A DNA stretch of 64,000 nt from an uncultured Clostridia bacterium (GTDB taxonomy: Bacteria > Bacillota > Clostridia > Lachnospirales > Anaerotignaceae): positions 1-64,000 of the forward strand of contig CALCGT010000027.1 in the NCBI GenBank assembly GCA_937901125.1. The letters are read 5' to 3'. Below are positions 50,177-57,025 of this stretch, piece after piece (position 1 is the first letter of the stretch; each line of letters starts with the position of its first letter). The position numbers were made by a program, and so were the translations under genes. The notes under the pieces were generated by a model. The model did no database searches. It was not told the DNA's origin and saw only the letters and a list, made by a program, of their open reading frames with translations.

Positions 50177-50587
50177 ATGGCAAAAAAATTTATGATTTTT
50201 GGTGTGCTGGGCTGGTGTGCGGAGATCCTCTGGACGGGGCTTCACTCCCTTTTAGCAGGGGACGGCACACTGACGGCAAGAACATATTTATGGATGTTCC
50301 CCATTTACGGGCTGGCGGCAGTGGCGGAGCCGCTGTTCCTTGCCCTGCGGAAATATTGTCCCCTGTGGCAACGGTTAGGCATGTATGCCTTCTCCTTTTT
50401 TCTGGTGGAATTTTTGACCGGCTGGCTGCTGCAGGCAATGACCGGTGCCTGCCCATGGGATTATGGGGATAGAATTTTTTCCGTCATGGGGTTCATCCGT
50501 TTGGATTATGCGCCCATTTGGGCAGCATTGGGATATTTTTTCGAAGAGGTGAGCGTGTTTCTGGCAAAAGAAGGAGAGGGGACATAA
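50177..50587 (+). CDS. CmpB-type (ABC_trans_CmpB) membrane protein
   Basis: 136 residues with four helices. MIFGVLGWCAEILWTGL, LWMFPIYGLAAVAEPLF, EFLTGWLLQAMTGACPWDY and PIWAALGYFFEE are the pattern of the putative ABC-transporter type IV/CmpB family. Function unknown. 28 bases after spoIIP in the same direction; the Shine-Dalgarno (TAAGGAC) is weak and close. No partner ATPase nearby. Confidence 0.75.
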   Translation: MAKKFMIFGVLGWCAEILWTGLHSLLAGDGTLTARTYLWMFPIYGLAAVAEPLFLALRKYCPLWQRLGMYAFSFFLVEFLTGWLLQAMTGACPWDYGDRIFSVMGFIRLDYAPIWAALGYFFEEVSVFLAKEGEGT

Positions 50588-50624
50588 AAATTTGCAGTTC
50601 CAAACGATTTCGTGTACAATGCCT

Positions 50625-50695
50625 ATAAAGCGTTGTCAATGAACGCAAGAGAATGGCTGCTTGCAGACATTTCCTTGCGGACATTAGACAACCTG
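50625..50695 (+). repeat. 71-bp hairpin repeat, unit 1
   Basis: ATAAAGCGTTGTCAATGAACG through ...GCGGACATTAGACAACCTG. The ends GTTGTC/GACAAC and the inner CGCAAG/CTTGCG are inverted repeats, so each unit folds into one long hairpin. Confidence 0.8.
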
Positions 50696-50703
50696 ACACA
50701 TGA

Positions 50704-50720
50704 GCAGGGCACAGCCCTGC
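50704..50720 (+). repeat. hairpin between the two 71-bp units
   Basis: GCAGGGC and GCCCTGC with an ACA loop. No T-run follows. Confidence 0.6.
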
Positions 50721-50727
50721 GAATGCA

Positions 50728-50799
50728 ATAAAAGCGTTGTCAATGAACGCAAGAGAATGATTGCTTACAAACATTTCCTTGCGGACACTAGACAACCTG
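50728..50799 (+). repeat. 71-bp hairpin repeat, unit 2
   Basis: A near-identical direct copy of unit 1 (one extra A and about five substitutions), 32 bases downstream of it. It folds the same way. It ends 70 bases before the HAD gene; a further hairpin CGGTTG/CAACCG is at 50811-50827. Confidence 0.8.
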
Positions 50800-50868
50800 C
50801 CAATGGGTATCGGTTGTGAAGCAACCGGCTTTTATGACCGATATTGCATCATTGTAAGGAGAATCGTT

Positions 50869-51519
50869 ATGGAAAAACTGAAACAAAACATCATCTTATT
50901 CGATCTGGACGGCACATTGACCGACTCTGCAGAGGGTGTCATTCGTTCCTGCCAGTATATGCAGGAAAAAATGGGCATGCGGGTCTGGGAAACTGCCGAT
51001 CTGAAATTTATCGTCGGTCCTCCCCTGATCAAGACGTTTACAGAGGATTTCGCCATGGATCAGGAAACTGCGGAAAAGGCGATCCTTTGCTTCCGGGAAC
51101 GCTATGCCACCATCGGCTTGTTTGAAAACAAGGTTTTCCCCGGCATCGAAGAGATGCTGGAAGCCCTGAAAGCGAAAGGAAAGCGTATGGCTGTTGCCAC
51201 TTCCAAAAAAGAAGAGCTGGCCTTCCGTATTCTGGAGCATTTTGGCATTGCCAAATATTTTGAAGTCATTGGCGGGGATAAAAGAGAGGTCGGCCGGGAT
51301 AACAAAGCCAAAGTCATCAACTATGTGCTGGAGACTATGGCGGCCACAAAGGATGACGTTATCATGGTAGGGGACAGAAAATTTGATATCGAGGGGGCTC
51401 ATGCCATCGGTATTCCCTGTATTGCTGTGGAATTTGGCTACGGCGACAGAGCGGAATTCGAAAAATACGGCGCAGACTTCATCGCTGCCACCGCAGAGGA
51501 TGTGGCAAATCTGTTCTAA
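50869..51519 (+). CDS. HAD-family phosphatase (phosphoglycolate-phosphatase-like)
   Basis: 216 residues. HAD motif I ILFDLDGTLTDSAEG, motif II VATSKKE, motif III and IV GRDNKAKVINYVLE and MVGDRKFDIEGAHAIGIPCIAVEFGYG. The cap domain (about 20-85) marks subclass I as in Gph/PpaX. Removes phosphate from a small metabolite; the substrate is uncertain. ATG at 50869 with AAGGAGAA 7 bases upstream. Followed by a GT8 gene 14 bases on. Confidence 0.88.
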   Translation: MEKLKQNIILFDLDGTLTDSAEGVIRSCQYMQEKMGMRVWETADLKFIVGPPLIKTFTEDFAMDQETAEKAILCFRERYATIGLFENKVFPGIEEMLEALKAKGKRMAVATSKKEELAFRILEHFGIAKYFEVIGGDKREVGRDNKAKVINYVLETMAATKDDVIMVGDRKFDIEGAHAIGIPCIAVEFGYGDRAEFEKYGADFIAATAEDVANLF

Positions 51520-51533
51520 GAAGGTGAAAAAAG

Positions 51534-52349
51534 TTGAAAAAAATGAATATCCTTGTCACCTGCGACAGCGGCTACGCCCAGCAGGCTGCACTGATGCTCT
51601 ATTCTCTGCAGAAAAACCATCCCGATACATTTCTGGATATTTTCACAGTGGGCGCTTTGCAGGAAGGGGATATGGCCCTGATGGGAAAGGCTTTGAATGA
51701 GAAAAAAAGCCGTCTGACCCACACGGCCTTCGACGGGGAAATTTTGAAAGATGCACCCACCACAGACCGTTACCCGGTGGAGATGTATTACCGCATTTTT
51801 GCGGCACAATATCTGCCCGAGAAGATGGAACGGGTGCTGTACTTAGACCCTGATCTGGTGGTCACGGGAGACTTGACTGCACTGTACGAAATGGAGATAG
51901 GCGATGCCTTTTTCGCTGCAGCCAGCCATGTAAAGGAAGAATCATTTTTGGAAAAGCTGAACCAGAAACGGCTGGATATGGAGGGCATCTATATCAACTC
52001 GGGCGTGATGCTGCTGAATCTGGAAGCATTGCGAAGGGAGCAGGATATACAGGCGGTGGCAGATTACATCGCGGAGCATGAAAAGCTGCTGATCCTGCCG
52101 GATCAGGATGTCATCAGCGGACTGTATCATGATAAGATCTGCCCTATCGATGCCTATGTCTATAACATGACGGAGCGGATGTTTACGCTGGCTCTGCTGA
52201 AGGGCATGGAGACGGACTGGGTCTGCCGCAATACCGCCATCATCCATTACTGTGGGCGGAACAAGCCCTGGAAGCCCCTGTATAAGGGGAAGCTGGATGT
52301 GTTCTATCTGCTGAATCGGATGGAATGGGAAAAGGAAATGAAAGAATAA
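51534..52349 (+). CDS. glycosyltransferase family 8 protein
   Basis: 271 residues. Retaining galactosyl/glucosyl transferase fold. MNILVTCDSGYAQQAALMLYSL, the metal-binding DxD in RVLYLDPDLVVTGDLTALY, INSGVMLLNLEALR, LPDQDVISGLY and IIHYCGRNKPWKPL are GT8 hallmarks. The start is TTG at 51534, with AAGGTG 7 bases upstream; an ATG 9 bases later is too far from it. Probably decorates a surface glycan. Cotranscribed with the HAD phosphatase. Confidence 0.88.
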   Translation: MKKMNILVTCDSGYAQQAALMLYSLQKNHPDTFLDIFTVGALQEGDMALMGKALNEKKSRLTHTAFDGEILKDAPTTDRYPVEMYYRIFAAQYLPEKMERVLYLDPDLVVTGDLTALYEMEIGDAFFAAASHVKEESFLEKLNQKRLDMEGIYINSGVMLLNLEALRREQDIQAVADYIAEHEKLLILPDQDVISGLYHDKICPIDAYVYNMTERMFTLALLKGMETDWVCRNTAIIHYCGRNKPWKPLYKGKLDVFYLLNRMEWEKEMKE

Positions 52350-52352
52350 ACG

Positions 52353-52381
52353 AAAGGCACTGGATTTCCAGTGCCTTTTTT
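52353..52381 (+). terminator. intrinsic terminator after the GT8 gene
   Basis: AAAGGCACTGGA and TCCAGTGCCTTT with a 2-base loop, then TTTT. Confidence 0.9.
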
Positions 52382-52447
52382 ATTGGACAGTAGGAAGATC
52401 ATATTTCACGGGGTTCATATAAAATACGATATCTGCCCTTCATATTC

Positions 52448-52489
52448 TAGCGAATTTTTCGCTAAAATGCAATAGCGAGTTTTCCGCTA
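52448..52489 (+). promoter_or_regulatory. paired palindromic operators upstream of the XRE gene
   Basis: TAGCGAATTTTTCGCTA (52448-52464) and TAGCGAGTTTTCCGCTA (52473-52489), 25 bases centre to centre, ending 27 bases before the XRE start codon. A classical layout for autoregulation by a Cro/CI-type dimer. Confidence 0.75.
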
Positions 52490-52515
52490 CACTATTCTTA
52501 TTTTGAGGTGATACT

Positions 52516-52740
52516 ATGTACCGCAGAATAAGAGACTTACGGGAAGATAAAGATATGACACAGACTCAGATGGCAGAAATTCTCCATTGCAGTCAGCGCA
52601 TCTACAGCAACTATGAACGGGGAGATGTAGATATCCCCACGCAAATTTTGATTCGGTTGGCGCAATTCCACAACACCAGCACCGATTATCTGCTGGGGCT
52701 GACGGATATCTCCACCCCCTATGAACGAAAGAAAAACTGA
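52516..52740 (+). CDS. XRE-family regulator with self-operator
   Basis: 74 residues: IRDLREDKDMTQTQMAEILHCSQRIYSNYERGDVDIPTQILIRLAQFHNTSTDYLLGL, a full HTH-3 fold. GAGGTGA 5-7 bases upstream. Preceded by two palindromes probably bound by it and followed 28 bases later by a second XRE gene. Confidence 0.9.
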   Translation: MYRRIRDLREDKDMTQTQMAEILHCSQRIYSNYERGDVDIPTQILIRLAQFHNTSTDYLLGLTDISTPYERKKN

Positions 52741-52768
52741 GCATATATAAACTTGCGAGGCGATTTTT

Positions 52769-53017
52769 ATGTATAAAAACAAAAGTACAGAAGGAAAGAA
52801 CAATCTTTGCGGCGCAAAAGTCAGCGAATATCGCATGAAGCAACCTGAAAAAACTTCTCAGAGAAAATTGGCAGACCTTTTGCAGATGGAGGGCATCGAT
52901 ATCGATAAAAACGCCATCCAACGCATTGAAAGCGGCAAACGTTTCGTAACGGATATCGAATTGAAGGCATTGGTAAAGGTGCTTGGCGTAACATACGAAG
53001 ATTTATTGGGAGATTAA
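52769..53017 (+). CDS. second XRE-family regulator
   Basis: 82 residues, with an HTH variant: GAKVSEYRMKQPEKTSQRKLADLLQMEGIDIDKNAIQRIESGKRFVTDIELKALVKVLGVTYEDLL. The longer loop around EGIDIDK is typical of a clostridial XRE subclass often found as a pair. GCGAGGCG is upstream. Closed by a terminator. Confidence 0.85.
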   Translation: MYKNKSTEGKNNLCGAKVSEYRMKQPEKTSQRKLADLLQMEGIDIDKNAIQRIESGKRFVTDIELKALVKVLGVTYEDLLGD

Positions 53018-53018
53018 A

Positions 53019-53042
53019 AAAGAGTCCAAAAGGACTCTTTTT
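53019..53042. terminator. bidirectional terminator
   Basis: AGAGTCC and GGACTCT with AAAA loop, flanked by A- and T-runs, between the convergent XRE and EFR1 genes. Confidence 0.85.
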
Positions 53043-53047
53043 CTTTA

Positions 53048-53797
53048 TCAAATAAACAATTCGTTTTCTTTTCTGCCTTCCAAAGCCTTTTTCAGCATAG
53101 CCTTTGCCCCTGCCAGCAGCACAGGGCTCACGCCCCTTGCCTTTTTAGGGCAGGCCGCCACGCAGGCCATACAGGTGATACATTTCTCTCCGTCTGTTTC
53201 CTTTGGGTTATCCTTTGGAATAGCACCCACAGGGCATTTCGCCGCACAGGTACCGCAGCCGCCACAATTCTTATTCGCCTTTGGTTTCATGGGCAGCGCG
53301 CCATATTTTTTATAGGGTCTGTTGCCTGGGAAGGTGATTTCTCCGTCCTGTTCTGCCTTTTCTTTCAGCTTGGCAGACCAGTCTTTCAGCTGTTCTCCAT
53401 CAGCTGCGTCGGGGCGTCCTGCCGCAAATTCCCGCATAATGGAATGCTCCGCCACCACCGCTGCCCCCGCCACAGGCAGAAAACCGCAGGCTTTCAGGGT
53501 ATCTTCCAGTTCCACCAAGGTATCCTCATAGGCACGGTTGCCATAAACCGCTACAAGGATGGCTTTCGCGCCGCCGCCCTGCATCCGGCTCAGGCGTTCC
53601 GTAGCAATAGCAGGCACACGGCCGCCGAAGGAAGGCACTGCCACCAGGCAGATATCCTCCCCTGTACATGCATATTTGGAGAAATCATCCTCCCTGTTAC
53701 AAAGGTCGATTTCCGTTTTTTCGTTCCATACCGCAGAAAGCAGGTCTGCGGATTTTTTCGTTCCCCCTGTGGGGCTGAATGTAATTTCGTAAAACAT
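53048..53797 (-). CDS. EFR1-family flavodoxin-ferredoxin protein
   Basis: 249 residues. The N-terminal flavodoxin-like domain has MFYEITFSPTGGTKKSADLL (the SPTGG FMN-phosphate loop) and VPSFGGRVPAIATERL. The C-terminal part holds two [4Fe-4S] clusters: CGGCGTCAAKCPVGAI and CITCMACVAACPKKA. EFR1 proteins are cytoplasmic electron carriers in anaerobes. ATG at 53797 with AGGGGGA 6 bases upstream. It follows the MoxR gene by 13 bases, so it may be cotranscribed with the LRR-VWA-MoxR cluster. Confidence 0.9.
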   Translation of the reverse strand: MFYEITFSPTGGTKKSADLLSAVWNEKTEIDLCNREDDFSKYACTGEDICLVAVPSFGGRVPAIATERLSRMQGGGAKAILVAVYGNRAYEDTLVELEDTLKACGFLPVAGAAVVAEHSIMREFAAGRPDAADGEQLKDWSAKLKEKAEQDGEITFPGNRPYKKYGALPMKPKANKNCGGCGTCAAKCPVGAIPKDNPKETDGEKCITCMACVAACPKKARGVSPVLLAGAKAMLKKALEGRKENELFI

Positions 53798-53810
53798 GGC
53801 GATTCCCCCT

Positions 53811-55349
53811 CTAGAACAGCAGATCCAGTTCCGTTTTTGCCTTTTCGATATCCTGCAGAATAGTTTTCTGCTTTTCATCAAAGAGCAATTCCTGATTGTA
53901 GCGATAATATTTTTCGGAACCGTTTTCGCTGATGAATTTTACGCTGTAGAAATTGGTGGTCAGCTCTGTGATAAAGATAACCATTTCCTGCCCTGCGCCA
54001 AAGGTTTCTTCCAAGAAAGCGAAAGCGTTGTCCAATGTCAGAGAGGAGACATCGATGGTTTCTTCCCTTTTTTCCGCTTCTGCGGCGAACAATTCCTTCA
54101 CAAGGGCGAAGACATCCTCTTTTTCTCGACAGCCGGCCTTTTTCCCTTCTGCCAGGAAGAACTGCAGCCGTTCCAGTTCCCGCATACGGGCACGCTCCGC
54201 TGTTTTCTCCAGCAAGCCTGCCTTCCGTTCCCTTGTAAAAGCCGTTTCTCTTTCTTCGATCAGCCCTGTAAAGAGGTTTTCCCAAGGGGTTTCTTTGCAG
54301 TAAGGGCTGGCAAAGCGTTCTTTCAGCTCCAATAAAACTCCATGAAGCCCTGTTACCATCAGGTCTGCTTCGTATGCCTTCTGGAATCCTTCCGATAGCT
54401 TGCTCAACAGCAGCCCCATAACGCTCAGACGTTCATCGAAGGGCGCTTCCTGCAGCTTCGCCACAGCCTGCTTCGTATATTCGCCCCGCAGGATATCATC
54501 CACACGATAATCGGAGCGATATTTGCGGTAGAGATCAAGGTAGTTGGCAAAATCCTTGGCGATTTTCCGATGCTGCAGATACTGATACACCAACCCCTCA
54601 TCCACTGGCAATTTCATATCCTCATAGACCTTCAGTATGGTGGACAAGTCTTCCCAGCCACGGGCGGTGACAAAGCGTTTGCCGTCTACGGTCGTTTCCA
54701 TGGCATAAAAATGGTTCTTGCGGATTTCCAGATAGGAAATAATAGCACCGTGGATGCCCTGTTTATAGGCGTATTCCTTCCAAACATTGAAGTCGGGCTC
54801 AACGTCGATCTTTTTCACACGATCCAGGGTAACTACGTCGAATTCCCGTACGCTCTTATTATATTCGGGAGGGTTGCCTGCTGCAGCGATGAGCCAGCCA
54901 TCGGGCACCTTATGGGCGCCAAAGGTCTTACATTGCAAAAATTGCAGCATAGCAGGGGCCAGTGTTTCGGAAGCGCAGTTGATTTCATCGATGAACAAAA
55001 TGCCTTCTTTCAGACCGGTTTCTTCCATTTTATCATAGACAGAAGCGATGATCTCGCTCATGGTGTATTCTGTTACGGCGTATTCCTTGCCGCCGTATGC
55101 CTTATGGCTGATGAAGGGCAGACCGATGGCAGACTGTCTGGTGTGGTGGGTGATGCTATAGGAAACCAGCGCAACGCCGCATTCCCGTGCCACCTGCTCC
55201 ATTACGGCTGTTTTACCGATGCCCGGTGCGCCCATCAGTAGGATGGGGCGCTGGCGCACGGCGGGGATGCGGTATTCGCCAAACTCGTCCTTTGCCAGAT
55301 ACGCCTGGATGGAGTTTTTTATCTCATTTTTCGCTCTCTTAATATCCAT
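53811..55349 (-). CDS. MoxR-like AAA+ ATPase with long C-terminal region
   Basis: 512 residues. The AAA+ core (1-260) has Walker A GAPGIGKT at 40-47, Walker B GILFIDEINCAS around 116-127, sensor AAAGNPPEYNKSVREFD and arginine-finger region. The C-terminal half (260-512) is helical with charged clusters. It is close to ATPases that pair with DUF2201-type VWA proteins. AAGGAG precedes the ATG. Third gene of the LRR-VWA-MoxR cluster. Client unknown; the operon is a possible chaperone or conflict module. Confidence 0.88.
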   Translation of the reverse strand: MDIKRAKNEIKNSIQAYLAKDEFGEYRIPAVRQRPILLMGAPGIGKTAVMEQVARECGVALVSYSITHHTRQSAIGLPFISHKAYGGKEYAVTEYTMSEIIASVYDKMEETGLKEGILFIDEINCASETLAPAMLQFLQCKTFGAHKVPDGWLIAAAGNPPEYNKSVREFDVVTLDRVKKIDVEPDFNVWKEYAYKQGIHGAIISYLEIRKNHFYAMETTVDGKRFVTARGWEDLSTILKVYEDMKLPVDEGLVYQYLQHRKIAKDFANYLDLYRKYRSDYRVDDILRGEYTKQAVAKLQEAPFDERLSVMGLLLSKLSEGFQKAYEADLMVTGLHGVLLELKERFASPYCKETPWENLFTGLIEERETAFTRERKAGLLEKTAERARMRELERLQFFLAEGKKAGCREKEDVFALVKELFAAEAEKREETIDVSSLTLDNAFAFLEETFGAGQEMVIFITELTTNFYSVKFISENGSEKYYRYNQELLFDEKQKTILQDIEKAKTELDLLF

Positions 55350-55367
55350 AATTACACTCCTTTTTTC

Positions 55368-55505
55368 TTGAGGGTTTCACCCTCAAACTCCCACCAAGGG
55401 AGTCACTCCCTTGGAACCCGATACCGCAGAACCATATACATGGTTCTGCAAATGGGGGTCAAGGGGAATCATTCCCCTTGCAGGTTTTGGGACGGCGTCC
55501 CAAAA
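55368..55505 (+). repeat. five-hairpin intergenic repeat, copy G (cleanest copy)
   Basis: H1 TTGAGGGTTTCACCCTCAA (55368-55386), H2 CCAAGGGAGTCACTCCCTTG-type (55394-55414), H3 (55426-55449, arms GCAGAACCA/TGGTTCTGC), H4 CAAGGGGAATCATTCCCCTTG-type (55460-55480), H5 (55485-55505). Spacers ACTCCCA, GGAACCCGATACC, AAATGGGGGT, CAGG. Sits between the MoxR and VWA genes and supplies the VWA stop. Confidence 0.9.
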
Positions 55506-56860
55506 GAAATATCGTCTTTGCCAAGTATCAGTTTCATGGCCCAGGGGGGCACGTTCACATCGGTGTAGTCCTCATGATAGAACACAAAAGCCGCATCATA
55601 GTCCGGGCGACGCTTCGGGAACGTCCCACACCCATCGGTAAAATAGATGAGCCCCTTCAGGTTCTGGAAGGCCTTTTCCTCGATGAGCCTATCCACATAT
55701 TGGAACACCGGTCGAAAATCCGTCCCACCACTGCCCCGCAGCTCAAAGTCCTCCATAAACAACGCCAGCTCCTCGGCGGAAGTGATTTTTTTATCCAGCT
55801 GCACCGCCGCATCGCACTGTATAATGTGTATGTTCACCTTATGGAAGAAGCTTTCGCTGCTGGAAAGGATGGCATAGGTTTCCTCCATGAATCGGCGTAC
55901 CGTCTCCCCTTCGCAGGATTCAGAAGTATCGATGGCGATGACCAATTCCTCAACCTTTTTCACTTCTTTATATTCCAAGGCTTCGATCAGGGGCAGATTG
56001 CCGTAGAGGTTCAGCCCATAGGTATAGAAAATAAAGTCGAAGGCATCATCATCCACCCGCATATCCTCTTTCAAAGTCACGAATTTCTGCAAGAACTGCC
56101 GATAATCGTAGCGTTCTCTGTTTTCCACTTTCAAATATTGCAGCAGTTCGCCGGCTTCCTCCCCCATATCCTTGGAGAAGGTTTCCAGATTGGTCTCAGT
56201 CTTCTCGCCGATCTCCGTCCATTTTTCCTCCAACTGCTGCTGTTTTTCGTTCTGTTCTTCTTCCTGCTGCTGGTCATCGTTCTGGTCATCGTTTTGGTTA
56301 TCCTGATTCTGTTCGTCGTCTTTTTTATGCTCCCAGAAAACATGGTCGTCCACCCAATATTCCAGCTGCAATTTGCCAAATTCCTGTATAGACAAATTCT
56401 TCTCTTTCAAAACACGATAGATGCCCTCGGCGGAAAGCACCTTTAATTCCCGTCGAAGCATATCGTAGGTTTCATTTCGCTGATCGGATACCACCAGATG
56501 CACCGCCTTGCTGGGCAAAGAATCCACGATGGATTCCACAGCGATATCGCAGGCCAGGTGCCAGAGTTCTTCGTCCCGCTCGTTCAGGTGGAAAGGATGG
56601 CGGAACAAACAATGGAGCACCATATGGAGATAGCCGCGGTTGACCAATACACGGTCGCTCAGATATCTTTGCACCAGATAGCGGGGATTGAACAGAATCT
56701 TTTCGCCGTCGGTGCCTACATACAGGGAAGAAAGGTTCATTTCGTATTTCAATCCGCTCAACGCCAAATCCAGGAAACGCATGGAAAGATACAGTTCGTT
56801 TCTGGATGCGCTCAAAATATTCGTACCGATCTGTATCAATTTTTGATGTGTCTCGTTCAT
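55469..56860 (-). CDS. DUF2201-type VWA-like protein with degenerate metallopeptidase N-domain
   Basis: 463 residues. The N-terminal region (60-140) has YLHMVLHCLFRHPFH, the position of the HExxH helix of DUF2201_N metallopeptidase-like domains, but the catalytic Glu is absent. A Gln/Asp/Glu-rich linker spans 180-215. The C-terminal VWA-like domain has ELVIAIDTSESCEGE (MIDAS at 311-315), RGSGGTDFRPVF and IYFTDGCG. The final residues (about FGTPSQNLQGE) and stop are encoded by repeat copy G. GAGGTGA precedes the ATG. Partner of the downstream MoxR ATPase. Confidence 0.87.
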   Translation of the reverse strand: MNETHQKLIQIGTNILSASRNELYLSMRFLDLALSGLKYEMNLSSLYVGTDGEKILFNPRYLVQRYLSDRVLVNRGYLHMVLHCLFRHPFHLNERDEELWHLACDIAVESIVDSLPSKAVHLVVSDQRNETYDMLRRELKVLSAEGIYRVLKEKNLSIQEFGKLQLEYWVDDHVFWEHKKDDEQNQDNQNDDQNDDQQQEEEQNEKQQQLEEKWTEIGEKTETNLETFSKDMGEEAGELLQYLKVENRERYDYRQFLQKFVTLKEDMRVDDDAFDFIFYTYGLNLYGNLPLIEALEYKEVKKVEELVIAIDTSESCEGETVRRFMEETYAILSSSESFFHKVNIHIIQCDAAVQLDKKITSAEELALFMEDFELRGSGGTDFRPVFQYVDRLIEEKAFQNLKGLIYFTDGCGTFPKRRPDYDAAFVFYHEDYTDVNVPPWAMKLILGKDDISFGTPSQNLQGE

Positions 56861-56881
56861 ACCATCTCACCTCCTCTTTTC

Positions 56882-57021
56882 TTGAGGGTTTCACCCTCAA
56901 ACTCCCACCAGGGAAATGATTTCCCTGGACCCTCATTTGCAGAACCATGTACATGGTTCTGCGGTATAGGGGTCGAGGGGGATTATCCTCCTCGCAGGGG
57001 TATTGGGGACAGCGTCCCCAA
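56882..57021 (+). repeat. five-hairpin intergenic repeat, copy H
   Basis: H1 TTGAGGGTTTCACCCTCAA (56882-56900), H2 CCAGGGAAATGATTTCCCTG-type (56908-56928), H3 arms GCAGAACCA/TGGTTCTGC (56939-56962), H4 CGAGGGGGATTATCCTCCTC-type (56974-56994), H5 TTGGGGACAGCGTCCCCAA (57003-57021). H1 is identical to that of copy G; the other stems differ by compensated changes. Confidence 0.9.
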
Positions 57022-57025
57022 GGTC

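Noticed and set aside
50593..50830. CRISPR array, suggested by the two repeats before the HAD gene
   Set aside because: Only two units of 71 bp, each a hairpin with a 32-base gap. No cas genes and no further repeats.
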